Numbered from the stretch's first letter, positions 1 through 15,038 are shown. The stretch is 28,294 nt of DNA from Plantago elongata (GCA_036897095.1 JAYMSP010001849.1:1-28294), one strand, 5' to 3'. Made by a program: numbers and translations. Notes: generated by a model not told the origin, from the letters alone.

Positions 1-86
1 CTTCATTTCTTTTCTTCAGCCTTTCTTCAGTTCTTTTCCTGTTTCTGTTCTCTTGTCACTTCTTCTTCTTGTTAGCATCTGTTCTT
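1..86. other. Pyrimidine-rich stretch beyond the NLR fragment
   Basis: This stretch is dominated by TTCTTC/CTTTC runs on the plus strand (GAA-rich on minus). Read on the minus strand it follows the last recognisable NLR codons and does not look like leucine-rich-repeat coding sequence. It may be decayed gene sequence or low-complexity filler. Whether LRR sequence resumes left of the window cannot be seen. Confidence 0.4.
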
Positions 87-2492
87 TCATTCTTTCATCT
101 TCAATCCTTCTTCTCTGTAGCTTGACAGAATGGATAACGAGCAATAAGACTTGTAATGATCATCAGTAGATCCAGGTTTATGATGAACGATATAACGTTC
201 ACCTACAAGCCTTTGCATCTGGTTTGTTGGATCATTCTTTATTACACAAAAGAACTTCTCACTTTCAGCTAATCTCAAGCAAAAGTCCCTTAATGAATCA
301 TGGATAGTGCAAAATTCTGACCTCCAATTCCAATTTCACTTCTTCACCATAACAAGATTCCTGTCACGAAGTTCAATCAAATACTCCATTGCAACATCCT
401 CACAGGTCTTGTCTCTAATAGGCTTTAAGAATCGTCCTTCACTTATCCATAAGTTGATGAGTGTGCGTATGTAAATCTTACTATCTTCTTTGAAAGTGGC
501 CATGTGGAGGAAACATGATTTTAAATGAATAGGCAAGTGCTTGTAGCTCCATGATAATATCTCTGTGGAATGACCATCATTTCCCGTCTGTATGATGGAG
601 CTCACATTTCTTAAAGCATCCTCCCAGTGCTCCCGCTTTTTTTCGGAGATTTTGAGGTACCCACCTACGACTACTATAGATAAAGGAAGACCTTTGCAAC
701 TCCTAGCAGTGTTCTTCCCGAGCTCCTCCAACTCAAGAGGGCAAACTGCTGTCTCAAAGATCGTTTGAGATAGTAAATTCCAACGTAGGTATTAGATGGG
801 CCAATCATGCGCGCGACATTCAAAATCCTAGTAGTTAACATCCATTACGGTTGTCAGGAAAAAACCTCTTTAGGCTATACCACACTTCACTATCCCATAT
901 GTCGTCAATTACAAAGAGATATCTTCTGCGCAATAGATGTTTGTACAATTGATCGCCCAACTCATGTACTTCAACGGCCATGTGGCTAACTTCATCACTA
1001 CTACCAGGATGTAGAAAAGAATGAATGATGCTCTTAACATCATATTGCTGAGATACTGTCACCCATCTTCGAATGTCGAAACGACAAACAAAATATGGAT
1101 AATTGTAAAGCTTTTCTGCAGAGTAGTCTTGCCGATTCCTCCCATACCAACAATAGGAGTGATTTGAAGACTAGGTTGATCTATTGCGAGTCGATCTCTA
1201 AGAAGGTGAAACTGGTTGTCAAGTTCCACCTTAGTACCCTTACCTCTAGGAGGAGTTGATGAATGTAAATCCGTGTCAACAAATACATCCAATTTACGAC
1301 GCTTGTTGTCTCGCAGTCCTCTAGATTCTTCCTGCAAAATGATCCCAGGATTTCAAACGAGATTTATCACATGAAATTTGGACGAATTAGGATTTGCATA
1401 TAAAAAAATTGTATTCAGTTCAGATTAAAGTGACTCAGTTATATCCATACAAAGAGAAGATAGACTTAATTAAAGTACACCTAAATTTGGCCAAATTATA
1501 AATTGAACCTAGGTTGGTGAAAATGACAAATTAATAAGTCAAAACCTCAATTTAAGTTGATATTTTTTTTTAATTTACAAAAATAACCCAAAATATCTAT
1601 AAACCCCATAACTAGACCCAGACAATTTCAGAACCGGCAGTTCTCGGTTCCAAAACCTGAAATTGAAATCGGAACCACACGGTTCGGTTCCGAATAGTAT
1701 GTTAAAGCCGAGCCCCTGTGGTTTGAACCGCGAAATTGTCAACTTGTTTTTTTATTTGCTAATTAAATAAGTATTATATATATAAATATATAAGTTTTTT
1801 AAAAAACATAAAGTTATCTGCAACTTCCAGAATCGCACAGATTCAGGAACCGCATGGAACCGAAATTGTGTGGTTTTGGTTTTCTGTTCGGTTTGGTCGG
1901 TCTACCCATACTGCATAATTAACATAAAAACCAAAAAAAAAAGGGCCCAAAAAAACTCCCCTTCCAACAACATCGTCGGAGCTCCGACGGTTTGACAACA
2001 TATGTTCGTTTCTAAATTCTAAATATGTTGAGACTTATCCGGCTAATTGAACCCTTGGCGCGTCAAATGTTAATAACATGATTAAAAGCAGTGCAGGAAA
2101 AAGACCTGGTTATGAATGCTGTGACATGAAAAGCTTTGAGTGGCTTCTGCGATGATGAGATCTGTCTCCCTGATTGAATTCTCCAGATTAGAACACAGTT
2201 TAAGATGATCTGGGAAAGGTCTGAGGGGTCCTTCCATTGCAAGACATCCATCGAGGTAATACGACTCGATCACATCTTCAGCTTTATATGCTGCACTAGT
2301 AATTCTTGTCTCCAGATCATCTTTCATGGCTTGGTTGGGGTTATACTTCTCAAGAAACTCGACCAAACAAGTGACATTATCTAGCAGAGTTTGAATAGGT
2401 GAATTGTAAAAGGAAACAGGGCAGGTAGGGTGTTGGTATCGGGTTATTACGTTCATCAGAGATACTAGGGATGCATATGCTGTTACAGCCAT
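87..2492 (-). pseudogene. R1/Rx-type coiled-coil NLR resistance-gene pseudogene, lacking the LRR
   Basis: Intact relatives are cytoplasmic immune receptors that bind ATP through an NB-ARC domain and read out effectors with a C-terminal LRR. Exon 1 (2492 down to 2106) begins MAVTAYASLVSL and encodes an Rx_N-like coiled-coil region. A phase-0 intron (2105-1332) joins HNQ to EESRG. The NB-ARC follows with P-loop GMGGIGKTT, kinase-2 LFVIDDIWD, an RNBS-B remnant LTTR, GLPL, RNBS-D CFLHM and an MHD-like IHD. It is broken in at least four places: a 1-bp deletion just after the P-loop (about 1119-1122), a frame-shifting deletion in RNBS-B (about 838-845), another 1-bp shift near 778-783 and an in-frame TGA at 336-338 ahead of the IHD motif. 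About ten residues usually found between RNBS-B and GLPL also appear to be missing. Homology ends near 87 with no LRR. It is called a pseudogene from sequence and motif order; the family name rests on resemblance to late-blight R1A-like proteins. Confidence 0.88.
1332..2105 (-). other. Intron (or insertion) inside the NLR pseudogene
   Basis: This 774-bp stretch splits the coiled-coil exon from the NB-ARC exon. On the minus strand the donor reads CAG|GTCTTT and the acceptor TTTTGCAG|GAA, both in phase 0, so splicing would give an uninterrupted reading frame. Inside, 1620-1910 carries many degenerate GGTTCCG/CGGTTCGGTT units in both orientations, a simple repeat type often seen in plant intergenic DNA. 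The exact splice sites are inferred, not shown by transcripts. Confidence 0.55.
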
Positions 2493-2823
2493 TATTTCTC
2501 AATGAATCCTGATAGGAAAAATGTAGGAATTAGGATACTAGTTGAATGGTGTTTGCAAATTAAAGTATACTAGTTGTTAGTACTAGTTAGGAGTTGAATG
2601 TCGATTGTGATGGAACTTATTAGATTCCAAGGGCAATTCCACAGGGTTCCATCAGAATTGCAAGTTGTAGGACAATTTAAAATCGTATGATATTTTTTTT
2701 CTTCTTCTTTTTCTTGTTCCATCATTATTGTAAGTTGTACGTTGTAAGAAATTTGAGGTATCGTATATGGAACGTGTCACACTCAATGTGCGGTTCAATA
2801 TGTCAGGACAAACGAGCACGATG

Positions 2824-2927
2824 AACAAGTAGCAGGTTCTCAGAAATTAGGTGGGGGTTCAATATATAATTGTAGAACAAGTTGCAAGTTCTCATAAATT
2901 AGGTGGGGGTTCAATATATAATTGCAG
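2824..2927. repeat. Two-copy 52-bp tandem repeat
   Basis: Units at 2824-2875 and 2876-2927 both start AACAAGT and share a block with GGTGGGGGTTCAATATATAA; only a few bases differ. It lies upstream of the NLR pseudogene in non-coding DNA. No function is evident. Confidence 0.85.
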
Positions 2928-2930
2928 TTC

Positions 2931-4215
2931 AATCCGTTTGAAAATTAAAAAATTAATGAATAATGACTAATTATAGTTGAATTGTTGAAATTATTGTTTC
3001 GTATAGAATTCTAATTATATATAGGGTATCGTAAATTTGTTGGGAAAATTTTATTTTAGGTACACTAAAGTGATACACTGGCATAAATACGGGATACGTG
3101 TTGCGTCCACGTTAATTCTAGGTATAAATTGTGTATTATAATTATAAAATAATTTAACAAATTATGAAAAATATTTTAAGATATTTAAAAATTATAAAAA
3201 TTCATTTTACATTTTTTTACAAACAATAAAAAAATTACATTTTTATCAAACAATAAAAAACATTAAAAAAATTATATGACCTAATGGGTATAAATTGTTT
3301 AATACAATTTAAAAATATTTTTAAAAATATAAAAAAATTATTTTACATTTTATTACATATAAAATTAATAAAAAATTAAAAATTAAAAATATAGTTTGTT
3401 ACAGTAAACCTTCATTTGGGTCTTTAGATTTTGTAAGTGATTCGTCTTTTTTTTATTGTAGCAAATCGTATTTTATAAATTTACTTTTATTTTTTATTTA
3501 TTTATGTAATAAAATGTAAGGTGTTTTTTTTAAAATATTTTTTAGAATTTTTTACATTATTTTTTAATTATATTAAACATTTTATACCCAGAAACTACAA
3601 AAGAGTGACACGTGTCCCATATTTCAATTTGAATTTCAAAATTCGAGTCAAATACGAGTAAAATCTCAGAATATGAGAGCTATGTAGCTAATGCGATTTT
3701 AATTTAATTTTTTTTAATGTAAATTGAAATTTATAATTTTTAAAATATTTTTCATAATTTTTAAAATTATTTTATAATTATAATACACAATTTATACTAA
3801 GAATTAACGTGGATGCGATCATGTTCCATACTTGAATTTTAAATACAAAAATACGAGTTAAATATGAATTTGGAGGAAAAATCGCACGTTCGGCGGCCAC
3901 GTCATCAATTTGATCGGAAAATCGATCGGAGTTCCTCAATGAGGTGGTTGCAGTAGTGTACCCAATTTGGTCACTCTCAGTTTAATATACCTAAAGTGGC
4001 AGTGTCTCACTCTAATATACCTAAAATAAAATTTTCTCCAGGTTTGTTATATATGTTATGTAAGTATATGTGATAATTTGATTGGGTAATAATTTATTTT
4101 AAATTTGTTGTAATGAGATGATTAGTTATATTTAGTTGAAATTTACTTATTAAAATAATTAATAGTATATTATATTAATTAGTTTTGAGAATAAAATAGA
4201 GGAAGGAAAGTTAAA
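2931..4215. mobile_element. Older MITE split by a later insertion
   Basis: The left part (2931-3041) and right part (4040 to about 4215) together align, in reverse orientation, with the continuous sequence at about 26840-27110. Shared landmarks are the TTTCGTATAGAATT block on the left and the TTTGTTGTAATG-GATGATT block on the right. The two parts are separated by the foldback element at 3042-4039. A related block lies at 25645-25750. The outer ends of this copy are unclear, and no coding sequence is present. Confidence 0.6.
3042..4039. mobile_element. Mutator-like foldback element (about 998 bp), non-autonomous
   Basis: The ends are inverted repeats: the left end runs GGGAAAATTTTATTTTAGGT and the reverse complement of the right end runs GGAGAAAATTTTATTTTAGG. 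A second inverted pair lies further in, around the CCACGTTAATTCT-AGTATAAATTG block (about 3107-3160 and 3760-3820), so much of the element can fold back on itself. The flanks 3033-3041 (AAATTTGTT) and 4040-4048 (AGGTTTGTT) form a 9-bp direct duplication with 7/9 matches, the length made by Mutator-like transposases. The interior is very AT-rich and has no transposase ORF, so it would depend on an enzyme encoded elsewhere. Confidence 0.7.
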
Positions 4216-5130
4216 ACCGCAAGAATTGAATCACAATTCAATTATGGCCAAACAAGTAATTGCTCCACTTGAATGCATAACAAATACTACTTCACTAATT
4301 TCAATTACAACTGAATTATAACTCTATTCCAAATAAGCACTAGAATATTTCCGAGCTTGATATTTTCCCGACAGATAACAAAGAACGCTCCTCAAGATAC
4401 ATTACAAGACTCAATTATGTGTTTATTATAATATACATTATTTTTCAATACAATAGGAAATTAACACCATATTACTATAACATAAGTGTTGACAATGAGG
4501 CGCATTTCAGTTGGTAAAACATTTCATCTCCAATTACAAGGGAGCTATCATATAGTACACATTATCTAGTATATGTGTATGATGTCCAGTTTGATTACCC
4601 TATATAATTATCATATCATGTTGCTAGTTTAATTATTGCCCCAATATAATAAAATTACACTTTTAAAACTCGTTTTACAATTTATTAAAATTCAAATAAA
4701 GTTGTTAGTGATTTTTATAGATCTCGAAAAAAATAATTCAAACATAGTCAAGAGTAATCTATTTATATGTCTCGAAAAAATATAGTTGTTGGTAATTTTT
4801 ATTTATTTTTATCATTTTTCATTTTAAGTTATAGATGTTTTAGAATTAAATTTAAAGATAAATATAAAGAGGTCAACAAATTAATGAACTAGTGAAATGA
4901 ATAAAAGAAAAAGTGGGTACACTCAATTATTCTTACATAATTAGTACAAATATGTACTATTTGACAAAATTTGTATGAAGTTGTTGATGGTTTTGTTGGC
5001 CGGAGAAAATTAAAAGAAATGCACTGGATTAGTAAAAAAAACCCTTCAAAACAATATGTCGGGGTTCGAGTCACCCTTTAGCCGCTTAAAGAAAAAATCT
5101 CTATTAAACAATATAATAAATCTCTTAGTG
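4216..5130. other. Gene-free AT-rich DNA with possible SINE scraps
   Basis: No gene is supported here. Two short pieces recall tRNA-derived promoters: a CAGTTGGTAAAAC box-A-like segment at 4508-4520 and a GGGGTTCGAGTCACC box-B-like segment at 5061-5075. They are over 500 bp apart and neither is part of a cloverleaf, so they are at most SINE remnants. Confidence 0.3.
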
Positions 5131-5215
5131 TCTTTTTAAAGTGTTATTGCACTTGATAAAATGTCGTTTTACTTTTATTTTTATCTAACACTTTTTCTCT
5201 ATTTTTCAACAATAT

Positions 5216-5882
5216 AATGAGTCTTAAATTGTCATGTTAAAGTGTAATTTTATTGGTTAAAGTATTGCACTTTGTTTAGAGATTCTTTTCTATTTTCCAG
5301 CAACCGGCTATAAAGTCTATTTTAGGGGTTGTTTGTCATACCGCTGGAGTGACCATCTCTCCACTCAAATCGAACATTTTGTACAAAAAAAAAAACCAAT
5401 TTCAGTTGGAAAAGACCACTCAAATTCTATCTCACCAGTCCCTTAGTTTTTCTCCGCTCGCAACCTCACACCACAACACTCCTCCGGAGTTTTTACATAT
5501 GCGGTCTAAAGTATACTTTTCTAAAGGAATTATAAACACTTTAAAGTACATAATAAGTCGCTTATTGTCATGTTTAAGTGTCGTTACACTTTTAAAAGTG
5601 TCGTTTCACTTTTACAATTTAGTTAACATTCCTTCTCTATTTACAACAATAAAAATAAGTCTTTAATTGTCATGTTAAAGTATCATCTCACTTGTTGAAG
5701 TGTCGTTCTATTGCACTTTGTTAGCACTTCTTCTCTATTCTCCAGCAACCGGCTACTAAAAAAACGTTATTTTAAATTTTCTCCGCTTACAACCTCACAC
5801 CACACGCAACACTCTTTTAGAGTTTCTACACATATGTAGTCCAAAATATATTTTCTAAATGAATTAAAAACACTTTAAAATG
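5216..5882. repeat. Duplicated repeat block (two diverged direct copies)
   Basis: Segment 5216-5315 (through ATTGTCATGTTAAAGTG to CCAGCAACCGGCTA) recurs at 5653-5760. Segment 5450-5548 (TCTCCGCTCGCAACCTCACACC onward) recurs at 5779-5882. The first copy is about 110 bp longer because a MITE sits between its two halves (5325-5442). Shorter AAGTGTCGTT motifs are scattered between the copies. The block is non-coding. Confidence 0.75.
5325..5442. mobile_element. Tourist-like (PIF/Harbinger) MITE, 118 bp
   Basis: The element begins GGGGTTGTTTGTCATAC and ends CTCACCAGTCCC, flanked on both sides by TTA (5322-5324 and 5443-5445), the target duplication typical of PIF/Harbinger elements. It is absent from the sister copy of the surrounding repeat near 5760-5780, which supports insertion. 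Close relatives lie in reverse orientation at 21945-22159. It has no coding capacity. Confidence 0.78.
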
Positions 5883-6438
5883 TGGTGATTATGATTAGTC
5901 TAGGTGAACGTTAGTTTTTTCATTGGGTTCAGACAAATAAACCAATTTATAATTGTTTAGATGATGTCAGTGGCTTATGGGTAGTTTTGGACTTTTAATT
6001 TTTTAGTGTATGTTATACCCATTAACAAGACTCAAGGCGTTCCATGCCTTTGTATTTAATTTTTGCACATAAATATTTGTATTCCATCGTTCCTTTAAAA
6101 ATATTATATATTTACGATTATATTTATCTCGCACAACTCATTAAACTACTAAATGATGGAGACACCTCACACCTTATAAAAAATAGTAAAAGGTCTATAT
6201 TTACATTCAAATTACTCATTTTAAGTTGGTATGGGCCAACTTATCCAACAAATAAAGTGAATAGACTATTTCATTTATAGGTTGGTAACATTCAAAATTT
6301 CGCTACTTTCTAAATTATAAATTGTGTACACAAATATGCAGGATTTTTTTACATTTACCCATCAAAGATACTAATGTATCATGAAATATATGTGAGTTCG
6401 CACGTGACCTAAATTCGATTAATTTTATAAAGTGCATA

Positions 6439-6472
6439 ACACCGCGCTTAGCGTGCGGTGTATCATTTCTAG
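6439..6472 (+). mobile_element. Helitron-like 3' terminus
   Basis: A GC-rich near-palindrome ACACCGCGCTTAGCGTGCGG, followed by TGT, sits in AT-rich DNA. About 11 bases later the sequence reads CTAG followed by T. A short hairpin just before a CTRR end inserted ahead of T is the hallmark of plant Helitron 3' ends. I could not identify a matching 5' TC end upstream, and no Rep/helicase gene is present, so only a non-autonomous or truncated element can be proposed. Confidence 0.55.
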
Positions 6473-6692
6473 TAAATTAATAATGTTGGATCGAGAGAGT
6501 TTATTAATTTAGCGAGATATTATTAAATTGACAAATTAATAATTTATTAATTTAAAGAGGTTTTGCGCATGATCTTTAAATTTTCGACGAATCCAATCGA
6601 CTCAAGTGATTTAAACGATTCAAATTATGGATAAGATATTTGTGACTCGTGTACTTGAGAACTTGATTACAAGTACGCATTATTGACACAAA

Positions 6693-7016
6693 TTGGATGT
6701 GAATCATTTGTTATATTATTCTGGTAAAGATAATGAATGTTACGATGTTCAAAACATTGAAAAAGTTGTGGCGGATATCATTCAAAATTCGGTCCATGAC
6801 GAGGTTGGAGATGATTCAATAGCTTTGGAACCAGTCACTCGAAAAAAAGCATTGCAAGCAACAACAACTTTTTGTTGCAAGATAGAAGTCAACGCTCAAA
6901 CAATTAAGTGCAATGGAGAGATTCAAGATAAACTCAATATAAATTTAAAATTAAAAAAAAAAAAAACAAGCGACTATATATTTATCTTTTACTATATATT
7001 ATATGAAATATTGTAG
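6693..7016 (+). pseudogene. Short ORF, possible decayed transposase C-terminus
   Basis: The frame runs 107 codons from a TTG with no convincing ATG, so it is at best a fragment. It is not a repeat and has mixed residue content: an acidic middle part, then VTRKKALQATTTF, then a lysine-rich end. The pattern of an acidic linker, an AL-AT-TL helix and a lysine-rich tail loosely recalls the C-terminal end of plant Tigger/CENP-B-like DDE transposases, but this is recall, not an alignment. It could also be a chance ORF. It lies about 220 bp right of the Helitron-like end. Confidence 0.25.
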
Positions 7017-7019
7017 TAA

Positions 7020-7740
7020 TTATTAATTTATAGTTTCGTTGGGACAAATATATATATATATACACTGGGCTTTCAAAAAAGTTATTATCTTATTATTAAT
7101 TTTATTGATTGGGGTTCAATTTTATACTGGTTTCAAGTTAAAATCGAACAAATCACTAACTTTATCGAGTATTAATTTATATAAGTTTTATTGTAAATGT
7201 TTATTATGTTTATATAGATTATGCTAGTCTAATAGTCTAATATGCCTCTTCGTATTGAAAATTTTATTTTACATTTAAACCAATTTTGTGTTTTTCAATC
7301 TAAACTAAAGCCCTTTCTTTTTTGCAATCGATATCAAAACCTTAAAAACAACTGATTTGACATAGAGGTTGATACAACTTTATTTTTCTCTCATAAAAAT
7401 TAAAAGTAACATTAGACTGGACGGAAAAAAATATAACTAAGCATAACTAACTGAAATAAATGATTATGAATTGAATAAATTTGCAAACGAAGAGAACATA
7501 GCCCAACTTATAACGGCTCGAGCTAAATATTCGAAACAAGTATAAACAAATAGATTGAGTATTTAGTAAAATAATGAAATTTAACCAACTTTATTAAATC
7601 AAGTCAGATTCGTTAGGTAAACAAGCTCAGCTCGTTCTTATGAATCAAGTTGAGCCCTCGTAGGCTCGACTGCCTAGTTAGCTCTACCGAGTCCTTGTCT
7701 CCATGATGCGGATAAGAGACCGTAACTGGACCTTAATGGA
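7020..7740. other. Intergenic DNA upstream of MCM2, no gene seen
   Basis: AT-rich sequence with a short TA run at 7049-7062 and degenerate GCTCGAGCT/AGCTCAGCTCG-type motifs between 7515 and 7680, a common dispersed plant repeat. No ORF with recognisable protein features was found. Confidence 0.4.
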
Positions 7741-7744
7741 GAAA

Positions 7745-7799
7745 TGGGCCAGGCCCAAGAGAATCCATTAGGTTTTGGCGCGAAATTTTCCCGCCAAAG
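7745..7799 (+). promoter_or_regulatory. MCM2 promoter: site II pair plus E2F sites
   Basis: TGGGCC (7745-7750) and GGCCCA (7752-7757) are site II motifs, the class bound by TCP factors in plant proliferation genes. They are followed by TTTTGGCGCGAAA (7773-7785) and TTTTCCCGCCAAA (7786-7798), two abutting E2F/DP consensus sites in near-inverted arrangement. They lie about 100-150 bp before the MCM2 ATG. Plant MCM and PCNA genes are known to use this combination for late G1/S expression; here the role is inferred from motif and position. Confidence 0.82.
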
Positions 7800-7895
7800 C
7801 TAACTTTCCGGTAAGTTAACCTGAAGTAGGGATTCGCACCTTCCTCACCACTCGCACCCCAATAGATAAAAAAAGCAGTAAAACTTGATAAAAAA

Positions 7896-13386
<5,491 letters not shown>

Positions 13387-13664
13387 TTATTTGCTTCACG
13401 AAGTTATTGTTAGTTGAGTGCATTTGTATCCTACTCTATCTGAAATCATATATGTAACCTGCTAAGTGCTATCTATGACGAATCAACAATATTTGCCAGC
13501 ATTCTTTACAAACTGCACCCAGTATTCCATTTTACTCTAAATTATGTGTTGATTGATATACTGTAAAGACTCGATAAACATATTAAAGCATACTTGGTCT
13601 TTATGAAAAGTGAAAAAAGATTTGGTTCCTTGTCTCTGTATTCCTTTGACTAGTTTGAGCATGT

Positions 13665-13670
13665 AATAAA
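13665..13670 (+). terminator. Candidate MCM2 polyadenylation signal
   Basis: AATAAA occurs 279 bp after the MCM2 stop codon, a plausible plant 3' UTR length. Plant poly(A) signals are degenerate, so the real cleavage site may differ. Confidence 0.35.
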
Positions 13671-13689
13671 CAATCACATACCAATTTGG

Positions 13690-14330
13690 TTACTAGCTGT
13701 GAGATTGTGGTATCTTGGTTGGTATGGAGGAAGAATCCATGTTCGAATTTTGAACTTAGCAGTTAGTCTCTGTTGACAGCGCACGTGAAAAGAATTTGGT
13801 TTTAAGCCAATAAAGAACACCAAAGAAGATAAAGACAGGAGTACTATAGTACAATAGGAGATTTGGGAGACTTTTGTTTGAAACTTTGAATACACAGTAA
13901 CATCAGATAAGAAGCATCTAACCGAGTTGCCTTATTTGACTGTTATCTTGTCTTCTTTTAATCATTCTTTCCCCTCCTGGCCATTCTATTGTATTAGCAT
14001 AATTGTACTTAACACATGGGTTCAGCAGACTTAATATGGATTAAATTTGCGTTCTCTTAAACTAAAATTTATTAAATTAAAATAAAATATAAATTAAATA
14101 AGTCGAGCTGAACTGAATTAAATAGATTTGTTTAATATAATACAACCCAAGAAGTCAAGAACACAACCTAAAATTAATTGAGCATTATTACACATAATCA
14201 TTGGTCAATTGTATTGTCTGTGACTGTGCATAGTAATGTTCTTGCAAAATGGAAACTTGTATGTTTCGGCATCAAATGTTGACACCCCAATAATGCACCT
14301 AACTAATGGAGGACTACTCTGAGAATTGAT
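13690..14330. other. Intergenic region between convergent MCM2 and PADRE genes
   Basis: MCM2 and the next gene point toward each other, so this stretch should hold both 3' ends. It contains an AT-rich TTAAATTAAAATAAAATA segment near 14070-14100 and no ORF of note. Confidence 0.4.
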
Positions 14331-14336
14331 GCTAAG

Positions 14337-15038
14337 TCACTGAAACTGAACTTTCTTTACCGAGTAACTATGTTTTTCAATCTTTGCGGTGAATCTCTTG
14401 TTCCGATGGACCTTCTTCTCCGAAATGGTGTCAAGCTTAGGCTTCCATCGGTGCGTTCGCGCGACGAGCTGATCGTAATCTTTGCACAGCTGAGGTGTTG
14501 TGCAAATACTCTTATTCTCATCAAGTTCTTGTTCCTGCTGTTGCTTAATGATGTTGATCAAATACTCATCAGAAAGCTTCACTCTTAGAGCCCCGGAACT
14601 CGTCCTCTCCACCTGGAACAAAGGTAGAGTATTGCTGGTGGGAAAAGCGAACCGGAACGACGTAAATGACAGTGCAGATTGGAAGAAACTCTCAGGCAGA
14701 ATGATATAAATACGGCCAAGACGAAGACGATGGTGTTGCGACAGAGGCTTAGCCTTCTGTCCTATGTACAAGCAGTCCGACCGGCATACCAAGTGCTTCG
14801 GAAACTCCTCCATTACCTCTATAGCTTTGATCGGGCGGCGGTAGCTGATTACTCCGCCGTCTGATTTGATTACGCTAACTACACGGCGGCTTGTACGCGT
14901 CTTCTTCTTGTTTTTGTTCTTCTTGCTGCTGCTGATGGTGTTTTTTGCGTACACGTCGTTGTTCACATGTGCGCGGGCTACAAGGACATGGAACTGCAAG
15001 CAGAACCAGCGTCTCAAGACCTTCTCGCTGATGATCAT
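14337..15038 (-). CDS. PADRE (DUF4228) domain protein, 233 aa
   Basis: Single-exon plant-specific protein. Residues 53-120 fit the PADRE/DUF4228 pattern: hydrophobic strand VVSVIKSDGG, the YRRPIKAIEV motif (66-75), EEFPKHLV (77-84), SDCLYIG (87-93), then LGRIYIILPESFF (107-119). A second family-like strand LRVKLSDEYL is at 151-160. Many PADRE genes respond to pathogen or abiotic stress, but their biochemical role is not settled. The N-terminus is odd: most members start MGN with a likely myristoylation site, whereas this one starts MIISEKVLRRWF and has a lysine/arginine-rich stretch (SKKNKNKKKTRTSRR, 38-52) that could act as a nuclear localisation signal. A stop codon lies in frame just upstream of the ATG, so this start is the longest available in the single-exon reading. 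The C-terminal 60 residues are basic and family-variable. Confidence 0.8.
   Translation of the reverse strand: MIISEKVLRRWFCLQFHVLVARAHVNNDVYAKNTISSSKKNKNKKKTRTSRRVVSVIKSDGGVISYRRPIKAIEVMEEFPKHLVCRSDCLYIGQKAKPLSQHHRLRLGRIYIILPESFFQSALSFTSFRFAFPTSNTLPLFQVERTSSGALRVKLSDEYLINIIKQQQEQELDENKSICTTPQLCKDYDQLVARTHRWKPKLDTISEKKVHRNKRFTAKIEKHSYSVKKVQFQ

Noticed and set aside
807-989. Plus-strand 60-codon ORF
   Set aside because: It is antisense to the NLR kinase-2 region and has no features of its own.
5060-5075. tRNA-like box B (GGTTCGAGTC)
   Set aside because: No acceptor stem, anticodon arm or nearby box A, so it is not a tRNA gene; a SINE remnant remains possible.
5349-5666. 105-codon plus-strand ORF
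   Set aside because: It begins inside the Tourist-like MITE and runs through the duplicated non-coding repeat; composition is not protein-like.
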